From Salipiger mucosus DSM 16094 (GTDB lineage: Bacteria; Pseudomonadota; Alphaproteobacteria; Rhodobacterales; Rhodobacteraceae), in assembly GCF_000442255.1 (NCBI RefSeq), contig NZ_KE557276.1:8293-58320 (forward strand): a stretch of DNA of 50,028 bases. Reading direction: 5' to 3'. Below, in pieces: positions 44,377-50,028 of the stretch (position 1 is its first letter; every line of letters begins with the position of its first letter). Under the pieces are notes generated by a model that ran no database searches, was not told the origin of the DNA, and was given only the letters and a program-made list of their open reading frames with translations. A program made the translations under genes and the position numbers.

Positions 44377-44634
44377 ATGTCCCGCACCACGCAAATAGAA
44401 ACACGTCTGCGCGACGCCTTCGCGCCACGCGAATTGGACGTTCGGGACGACAGCGAACGCCATCGCGGACACGCGGGTTTCCAGGAGGGCGGGGAAAGCC
44501 ATTACCATGTGCGCATCCGGTCCGAGGCCTTCAAGGGCCAGACCCGGATTGCCCGCCATCGCGCCGTGCACCAGGCGCTTGGCGCGGAGCTCGTGGGCGC
44601 GATCCACGCGCTGTCGCTCGATCTGGGCGAGTGA
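44377..44634 (+). CDS. bolA: BolA family protein
   Basis: A cytoplasmic protein of 85 residues with the BolA fold. CGGAGG stands seven bases before ATG 44377; the frame extends upstream to TTG 44353. Family features are IETRLRDAFAPRELDVRDDS, HAGFQEGGESHYHVRIRSEA and RIARHRAVHQALGAELVGAI with the closing HALSLDL. BolA proteins pair with monothiol glutaredoxins in iron-sulfur cluster handling and affect morphology genes. A His in RHRAVHQAL is in the expected cluster-binding region. It converges on the DUF4177 gene, whose stop is nine bases beyond. Confidence 0.93.
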   Translation: MSRTTQIETRLRDAFAPRELDVRDDSERHRGHAGFQEGGESHYHVRIRSEAFKGQTRIARHRAVHQALGAELVGAIHALSLDLGE

Positions 44635-44643
44635 GCGGGCGCT

Positions 44644-45105
44644 TCAGTCGGCGCGCAGCCGCTTGGCACGCTCCACGAAGGCCGAGGGCACCGTCTCGCG
44701 GTCATCGGCCCTGAGCGCGGCGTCGCGCGGATCGTGCGGCGCCGGGGCCTCGGGCATGCCGGTCTCGGCCTGCGCGGGCGCCTCTGCGGCCGTTTCCTGC
44801 GGCGTGTCGGGCTGCGGCTCCGGCTCTGCGTCGCCGGTGGTCATCGGCGGCATGACCGCGGCGGGTTGACCGCCCACGGCGCGGCGGAAGATCAGCAGGT
44901 TGCGCCAGACGGTATGGCTCGACGCAAGGCCGCTGCGCTCTTCGGAGGGGAGGGTCTCGGCGCGCTGGTACTCCCAGCCCTCGAGCGCCATCTCGTTCAT
45001 GAGCGCCTCGAGCGTATGGGCAAAGCGCTCTTCCGCGCCCTTGACGCCCTTGGCCTTCCCGCCCTTCGAGGGCGCGGCGACGACCCGGTATTCATAGGTT
45101 TGCAT
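44644..45105 (-). CDS. DUF4177 domain-containing protein with disordered acidic tail
   Basis: A 153-residue protein. Start at ATG 45105 (MQTYEYRVVAAPSKGGKAKG); the frame is open far upstream without homology. The N-terminal 75 residues match the DUF4177 pattern: YEYRVV at the start, MNEMALEGWEYQRAETLP in the middle and HTVWRNLLIFRRA at the end. The rest (about 80-140) is low complexity, rich in Pro, Glu, Ala and Thr (GDAEPEPQPDTPQETAAEAP). DUF4177 proteins are small and of unknown function. A CtrA-like site lies about 210 bases upstream. Confidence 0.83.
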   Translation of the reverse strand: MQTYEYRVVAAPSKGGKAKGVKGAEERFAHTLEALMNEMALEGWEYQRAETLPSEERSGLASSHTVWRNLLIFRRAVGGQPAAVMPPMTTGDAEPEPQPDTPQETAAEAPAQAETGMPEAPAPHDPRDAALRADDRETVPSAFVERAKRLRAD

Positions 45106-45378
45106 GGCTGGGATTCCCTGGCTCTGGCCGCAACCCGACATCGGATAGTGAAGCCGAACCGACAAGTAAAGGCCGGGGGACGGAGATGGCCGCCCCCCGG
45201 CGCTCGCTGTAGAAATGGCGTGGCAGTATCGCTGTCTGTATGCACTTTTCCCTGCGGCCGATCTGTCCTGACCGCGGTCACGGGCCACTCACGATACCCG
45301 TGAGCAAAGTGTTACCGTAGCGTTAACTTGGCAACGAGTGGGGGATTCCTTACGTTGCGTTCCCCCGGCCAGCGGGGT
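45106..45378. promoter_or_regulatory. DUF4177 upstream region with a CtrA-like site
   Basis: No gene is seen. TTACC-GTAGC-GTTAAC (45312-45327) matches the CtrA consensus TTAAC-N5-GTTAAC at all but one fixed base. Adjacent GGGGGA (45341-45346) and TCCCCC (45361-45366) could pair just after gatB on the minus strand, but without a T-run. Confidence 0.4.
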
Positions 45379-46893
45379 TCAGAGCCCCAGCTTCTGGCTG
45401 ACGATCTGGTTTACCGCCTTGGGGTTCGCCTTGCCGCCGGTGGCCTTCATGACCTGGCCCACGAACCAGCCTGCAAGCTTCGGATTCTGCTTGGCTTTTT
45501 CCACCTGCGCGGGGTTGGCGGCGATGATCTCGTCGACCGCGGACTCGATTGCGCCGGTGTCGGTCACCTGCTTCATGCCGCGCTCTTCGACGATCTTCTC
45601 GGGGTCTCCGCCCTCGGTGTAGACGATCTCGAAGAGGTCCTTGGCGATCTTGCCCGAGATGGCGTCGGACTTGATCAGGCGGATGATCCCCGCGAGCTGC
45701 GCCGGCGAGACCGGGCTCTCGGTGATGTCGTGGTCTTCCTTGTTCAGCCGGCCGAAGAGTTCGTTGATGACCCAATTGGCGGCGAGCTTGCCGTCGCCCG
45801 CGCTGCCTGCGACTTCCTCGAAGTAGGCGGCATTGGCAACCTCGGCGGTCAGCACGCCGGCGTCATATTCCGACAGGCCGAAGTCCTTGACGAAGCGCGA
45901 TTTCTTCTCGTCGGGCAGTTCGGGCAGGTTGGCGCCGATCTCGTCCACCCAGGCCTGTTCCAACTCGAGCGGAAGCAGGTCGGGGTCGGGGAAATAACGG
46001 TAGTCGTGCGCCTCTTCCTTGGAGCGCATCGAGCGCGTCTCGCCCTTGTCGGGATCGTAGAGGCGGGTCTCCTGCTCGACGCTGCCGCCGGCCTCGAGGA
46101 TCGCGATCTGGCGGCGCGCCTCGTGGTCGATGGCCTGCTGGATGAAGCGCATGGAGTTCATGTTCTTGATCTCGCAGCGGGTGCCGAGGTGCGAGAAGTC
46201 CTGCGTCTCCATGTACCGCTCGTACGCCCCTGGCGTACAGACCGACACGTTCACGTCGGCGCGCAGGTTGCCGTTCTGCATGTTGCCGTCGCAGGTGCCG
46301 AGGTACCGCAGGATCTGGCGCAGTTTGGCGATGTAGGCGGCGGCCTCCTCGGGGCCGCGGATGTCAGGGCGCGAGACGATCTCCATCAGCGCGACACCCG
46401 TGCGGTTGAGGTCGACGAAGGACATGGTCGGGTCCATGTCGTGGATCGACTTGCCGGCGTCCTGCTCGATGTGGATGCGCTCGATCCGGACGCGGCGCGC
46501 GATGCCGGGCTCCATGTCGACGATGACCTCGCCCTCGCCCACGATGGGGTGGTAGAGCTGGCTGATCTGGTAGCCCTGCGGCAGGTCGGGGTAGAAGTAG
46601 TTCTTCCGGTCGAAGGCCGACTTCAGGTTGATCTCCGCCTTGAGCCCAAGACCCGTGCGAACCGCCTGCTCGACGCAGAACTCGTTGATGACGGGCAGCA
46701 TGCCCGGCATGGCCGCGTCCACGAAGGAGACGTTCGAGTTGGGCTCGGCGCCGAACTGGGTCGAGGCGCCCGAGAAGAGCTTGGCGCGAGAGGCGACCTG
46801 GGCATGGACCTCCATGCCGATCACCAGCTCCCAGTCGTGCTTGGCGCCCGCGATCACCTTGGGCTTGGGCGGCTCGTAGGTCAGGTCCAGCAT
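45379..46893 (-). CDS. gatB: Asp-tRNA(Asn)/Glu-tRNA(Gln) amidotransferase subunit B
   Basis: Subunit of the GatCAB complex, 504 residues, which converts Glu-tRNA(Gln) to Gln-tRNA(Gln), and Asp-tRNA(Asn) in some species. Kinase-like cradle motifs are [20 protein letters not shown] (about 22-41), [40 protein letters not shown] and [14 protein letters not shown]. The middle has [39 protein letters not shown] and [13 protein letters not shown]. The tail domain ends [20 protein letters not shown]. The length and motif set are complete. gatA and gatC are not adjacent. Confidence 0.97.
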   Translation of the reverse strand: MLDLTYEPPKPKVIAGAKHDWELVIGMEVHAQVASRAKLFSGASTQFGAEPNSNVSFVDAAMPGMLPVINEFCVEQAVRTGLGLKAEINLKSAFDRKNYFYPDLPQGYQISQLYHPIVGEGEVIVDMEPGIARRVRIERIHIEQDAGKSIHDMDPTMSFVDLNRTGVALMEIVSRPDIRGPEEAAAYIAKLRQILRYLGTCDGNMQNGNLRADVNVSVCTPGAYERYMETQDFSHLGTRCEIKNMNSMRFIQQAIDHEARRQIAILEAGGSVEQETRLYDPDKGETRSMRSKEEAHDYRYFPDPDLLPLELEQAWVDEIGANLPELPDEKKSRFVKDFGLSEYDAGVLTAEVANAAYFEEVAGSAGDGKLAANWVINELFGRLNKEDHDITESPVSPAQLAGIIRLIKSDAISGKIAKDLFEIVYTEGGDPEKIVEERGMKQVTDTGAIESAVDEIIAANPAQVEKAKQNPKLAGWFVGQVMKATGGKANPKAVNQIVSQKLGL

Positions 46894-47040
46894 GTCACGG
46901 CTCCTTGAAAGGTCGGAGCGGTTCTAAGTCAGCCGCTGCGCACGGGCAAGAGGCCCTGCCGCGAAGTTTGCGCGACGGCCGCAATGCGGTAGGAATGGGG
47001 GCGCTTTGCCAGTTCGCATCGATTTCCCGGAGGTCCGCAG

Positions 47041-48988
47041 ATGCCCACCGTTTCAGACTACACCGCGCTTGTATCCGGCAGCAGCTGGACCGCCGAGCAG
47101 GGCGTGCCCACGGTGCTCACCTATTCCTTCGACACGGTGCCTGCAGAGTACCTGTCCGAGCGCTCGGACCACACCGAGGATTTCCTCGACAGTTTCGAGG
47201 CCTTCAACGATGCGCAGAAGGCCACCACGCGCGGCGCCTTCGAGATGTGGGCCGACGCCAGCGGGCTCGTCTTCGTCGAGGTCGCGGCGGGGACGGGGGA
47301 CATCCGGCTGGGCAACTACAACTTCGGCTATCGCGACGGGTACTCGACCTCGGACGGTTACGCCTATTATCCGGGCCGGGGTGTCACGGCCTGGTCGTCC
47401 TACGAGTCGGAGATCGCCGGCGACGTCTTCATCGACATCGGCGAGATGGCCTCGATGGCGACGACCCTGATCCTGCACGAGATCGGCCATGCGCTGGGGC
47501 TCAAGCACCCCGGCAGCGGAGATCCCACGCTGGAATCGGGCTATTTCGACGAGCGCTACACGATCATGCTGCCGCGGGTCGATTACGGGGTCATGACCCT
47601 CGGCACCTTCGACGCCGAGGCGGTGGCGGCGATCTACGGCACGGGTGCGTCGCAGCCGGGCGCGTCGGGCTGGCGCGGGTTCACCGTCGACGCTGCGGCG
47701 ATGGAGGCGCGCCAGGTCTGGGGCGACGCGGGCTCGGAGATCGTCGGCAGCAGCCTGCACGACCTGGTCCGCGCGGGCGGGGGCGACGACCTCGTGGCCG
47801 GCTTCGGCGGCGACGACACGCTGCAGGGCGAAGGCGGCGCCGACACGCTGTGGGGCGACGCGGGCGACGACCTGCTTCAGGGCGGCCCGGGCGCCGATCT
47901 GCTGCGCGGCCACGAGGGCGACGATCGGCTGGAGGGCGGCGCCGATGCCGACACCCTCGAGGGCGACGAAGGCAACGACACGCTGGATGGCGGCGCGGGC
48001 GACGACACGCTTCGGGGCAACGAGGGCGCCGACCTGCTGATGGGTCGTGGACGGCGACGACACGCTCTACGGGGACGAGGGCGCCGACAAGCTGGATGGC
48101 GGCGACGGTGCCGACGTGCTGAGCGGCGCAGGCGGGGACGACCTCGTGCAGGGCGGCGCGGGCAACGACACGCTCCGGGGCGACGAGGGGGCCGATACGC
48201 TCGAGGGCGGTGCGGGCGCCGACTACCTGATGGGCGAGGGTGGTGACGACGTGATGCGCGGCGGTGCGGGCGAGGACACCCTCGAGGGCGGCGCGGGCAC
48301 CAACACCTACGAGGGCGGTGCCGGGGCTGATTATTTCTACGGCTGGGAGGGCATCGACACGGTGGTCTTCGCCGGCGCGGAGGGGCGCGTTCTGGTCGAC
48401 CTTTCCCGGGACGTGGGCAGCGCGGACTACGCGCGCTTCTTCGTCGAGGGCGCGCCCGAGGGCGATGTCTTCAGCGAGATCGAGCATGCCACGGGCGGCC
48501 GTTTCTCGGACAACCTGCGCGGCGAGGGCGGCGGCAACGTGCTGGAGGGCGGCGCGGGCTGGGACCGGCTCTATGGCCGCGCGGGCGACGACACGCTGTC
48601 GGGCGGTGGTGGGTCGGACGCGATCTACGGCAACCTCGGCGCAGACACCATGAGCGGCGGGGATCAGGCGCAGCGCGATCGCTACATCTACTTCAGCGCG
48701 GCCGAGAGCGGCGTGGGCGCGGGGGCGCGTGACGTCATCACCGACTTCCAGCCCGGCTTCGACCGGATCGAGATCAGCCGGCTGGATGCCGACACCGTGA
48801 CCGGCGGCAAGCAGGCCTTCGACTTCGTCGGCACGGCAGCCTTCAGCGGCACCGCGGGCGAGCTGCGCTATGGCCAGGAGGCGGAGGTGACGCTGGTTCA
48901 GGCCGATCTCGACGGCGACGGGGCCGCGGATTTCGAGATCGAGCTTTCCGGCCTGCGCACGCTCTCCGAGGACAACTTCCTGATCTGA
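47041..48988 (+). pseudogene. Serralysin-like M10 metalloprotease with RTX repeats, frameshifted
   Basis: A secreted zinc protease whose two parts lie in different frames: 47041-48246 (start ATG behind GGAGG) and 48047-48988. Together they would make about 648 residues. Part one has the catalytic motif [18 protein letters not shown] (HExxHxxGxxH) and [13 protein letters not shown] with the Met-turn. RTX nonapeptides then begin ([20 protein letters not shown]). At about 48043-48048 (ATGGGTCGTGG) the frame breaks; one base fewer would give [16 protein letters not shown] and continue the repeats. Part two holds more RTX repeats, an insertion (YFYGWEGIDTVVF), further repeats and the end LSEDNFLI, typical of type I secretion. 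Whether the break is real or an assembly error is open. Confidence 0.88.
47767..48680 (+). repeat. RTX calcium-binding nonapeptide repeats (coding)
   Basis: Tandem imperfect 27-base units encode GGxGxDxLx peptides, in one block of about 20 repeats (47767-48320) and a second short block (48520-48680). They bind calcium and form a parallel beta-roll after secretion. The DNA repetition explains the low-complexity appearance of both strands here and is where the frame break occurs. Confidence 0.85.
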
Positions 48989-49001
48989 AGTCCGCGGCGG
49001 T

Positions 49002-50028
49002 TCAGACCGCGGCCCGGGTGCCCGGCGGCTGGGCCTGCGGGCCGCCCGTCGTGTCGGGGGTGGTGGGCGCGGGACCCTGTTCGGTGTGGACTCCGCGCGC
49101 GTCGATCACGACCGTCGCCCCGCGCGCCAGTTGCGGGGCGAAGTGTTCGGCCAGCGTCGAGAGCGCCCGCACCCGGCCCCGGCGCAGCGCGGCGGCGGGG
49201 TCGGTCGCGCCGGTCCGCGGGCGGGCGCGGGCCCAGATCGCGGGATGCACCTCGCGCAGGTGGTCGGCGACGATCCAGCCGAAACAGCCCGCGATGCGCG
49301 CCCTTGCCGAGCCGCGTTCCGCCGTGCCCGAGAGCGAGAGCCCGCAGTAGGCGGCGATGACGTTCGCGGTGTGCTGGTCGGGGCGGCACTCGAGGATGTC
49401 GTGCAGGGCCTCGGCGAAGAACTCGGACTCGACGTGCTCGAAGCCGGCCGGGTCGGCGGCGAGCGCGTCGAACCAGACCCAGGCATAGGCGCCCGTGCCC
49501 CAGACGTCGGCGGTGCGCCCGGCGGTGCGGCGGGCCTCGTGGTCGAGCCGCTCCCAGCTGCCGAAGCGGGAGGGCGCGAGGTCGCGGCCGAGCGCGCGCA
49601 TGTGGTCGGGGCAGGCGGGGTCGAGGTCGATGAGGTCCTCGTAGTCGTCGGCCAGGCGGGCCGCCGCGCGGGGCTGCCGCTCGAGCAGGTGGCAGCGCAG
49701 GGCTGCCAGCATGGGCGAATCCTCTTCCAGCGGGTCGAAGCGGTCGAGCAGGCGGTCGGCGCTCTCGAGGTGTAGGGCTCGGGCGTCGCGGCGCAGCGCC
49801 GAGGGCTCGGGCGCGCCGGGGCGGCCGGCCCAGGCCCTTGCGACGCACAGATGCGCCGTGGCGAGGACGAGCGCGCCGGGCAGACCCGTTTCGGCCTCGT
49901 CGACGGCATCGCCCAGCTCGTAGAGGATGCCGCGCACGGCGGCGGGATCGCCCCGCTCGACCGCGGCGCGTGCGCTGTCGAGCGCGTCGGACTGCGCGCC
50001 CTCGGCCAGCAGCTGCGCCGCTGGCCGG
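49002..50028 (-). CDS. Uncharacterised protein, 5' end outside the window
   Basis: A minus-strand frame without stops from the right edge to TGA at 49002, at least 341 residues. The start is not in the window; the GTG at 49937 is internal because the preceding codons read ...DSARAAVERGDPAA in frame. It has no signal or membrane segment in the visible part. It is Ala/Arg/Asp-rich and mostly helical, with TADVWGTGAYAWVWFDALAA, EFFAEALHDILECRP and CFGWIVADHLREVHPAIWAR. The last 25 residues are Pro/Thr/Gly-rich and probably disordered. I do not recognise a family. It converges on the RTX protease gene, 13 bases apart. Confidence 0.75.
   Translation of the reverse strand, partial: RPAAQLLAEGAQSDALDSARAAVERGDPAAVRGILYELGDAVDEAETGLPGALVLATAHLCVARAWAGRPGAPEPSALRRDARALHLESADRLLDRFDPLEEDSPMLAALRCHLLERQPRAAARLADDYEDLIDLDPACPDHMRALGRDLAPSRFGSWERLDHEARRTAGRTADVWGTGAYAWVWFDALAADPAGFEHVESEFFAEALHDILECRPDQHTANVIAAYCGLSLSGTAERGSARARIAGCFGWIVADHLREVHPAIWARARPRTGATDPAAALRRGRVRALSTLAEHFAPQLARGATVVIDARGVHTEQGPAPTTPDTTGGPQAQPPGTRAAV

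Noticed and set aside
46205-46235. CGTACG-containing sequence within gatB similar to the element at 20.3 kb
   Set aside because: It lies inside a conserved coding region and is explained by codons.
47767-48680. Regular 27-base repeats suggesting a CRISPR or minisatellite
   Set aside because: They encode RTX nonapeptides in frame; there are no unique spacers.

Overview
The window is high-GC DNA with tightly packed, often overlapping genes. It looks like chromosomal core sequence of an alphaproteobacterium of the Rhodobacteraceae (Roseobacter/Rhodobacter group). Evidence: a dcw cluster in the order mraZ-rsmH-ftsL-ftsI-murE-murF-mraY-murD-(inserted genes)-ftsW-murG-murC-(small membrane genes)-murB-ddl-ftsQ-ftsA-ftsZ followed by lpxC-bamD-recN; a DUF2484 gene between murC and murB; CobS/CobT-type cobaltochelatase genes; and a terminator-bearing mraZ leader resembling the UpsM sRNA of Rhodobacter. 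Genus is not claimed. No phage, insertion sequence, CRISPR array, tRNA or rRNA was seen.

Layout. 1-3745: a B12 uptake operon on the minus strand (btuB-btuF-btuC), preceded by a clear cobalamin riboswitch and a promoter. 3750-4406: long leader of the dcw cluster with possible MraZ boxes, a possible promoter and a strong intrinsic terminator just before mraZ (UpsM-like sRNA). 4407-26909: the dcw cluster (peptidoglycan precursor synthesis and divisome). It is interrupted by two minus-strand genes (an unknown protein and a BaiN-type flavoprotein) and by three very small membrane-protein genes. 26910-30901: ftsZ terminator, then lpxC, bamD and recN. 30945-36322: a D-lactate dehydrogenase-type flavoprotein, a ClC-family protein, a DUF427 protein and an aminopeptidase P. 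36527-40325: cobT, two small secreted two-cysteine proteins and cobS. 40503-43367: an ECF sigma factor, its RskA-like anti-sigma factor, a secreted fasciclin-domain protein and a Tat-exported MsrB, a possible envelope/redox stress module. 43474-46893: a candidate orphan sRNA, a zinc-motif J-domain protein, BolA, a DUF4177 protein and gatB. 47041-50028: a serralysin-like RTX metalloprotease split by a frameshift, and a partial unknown protein running off the right edge.

Two genes have single-base frame disruptions: murB (a C7 tract where C6 would restore the family N-terminus) and the RTX protease. murB is essential, so either the assembly has an indel there or the gene uses an unusual start. 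The most interesting unexplained elements are the UpsM-like leader RNA, the promoter-plus-terminator sRNA candidate near 43.5 kb, the paired two-cysteine secreted proteins inside the cobaltochelatase locus, and the sigma/anti-sigma/fasciclin/MsrB module, which parallels the mycobacterial SigK system.
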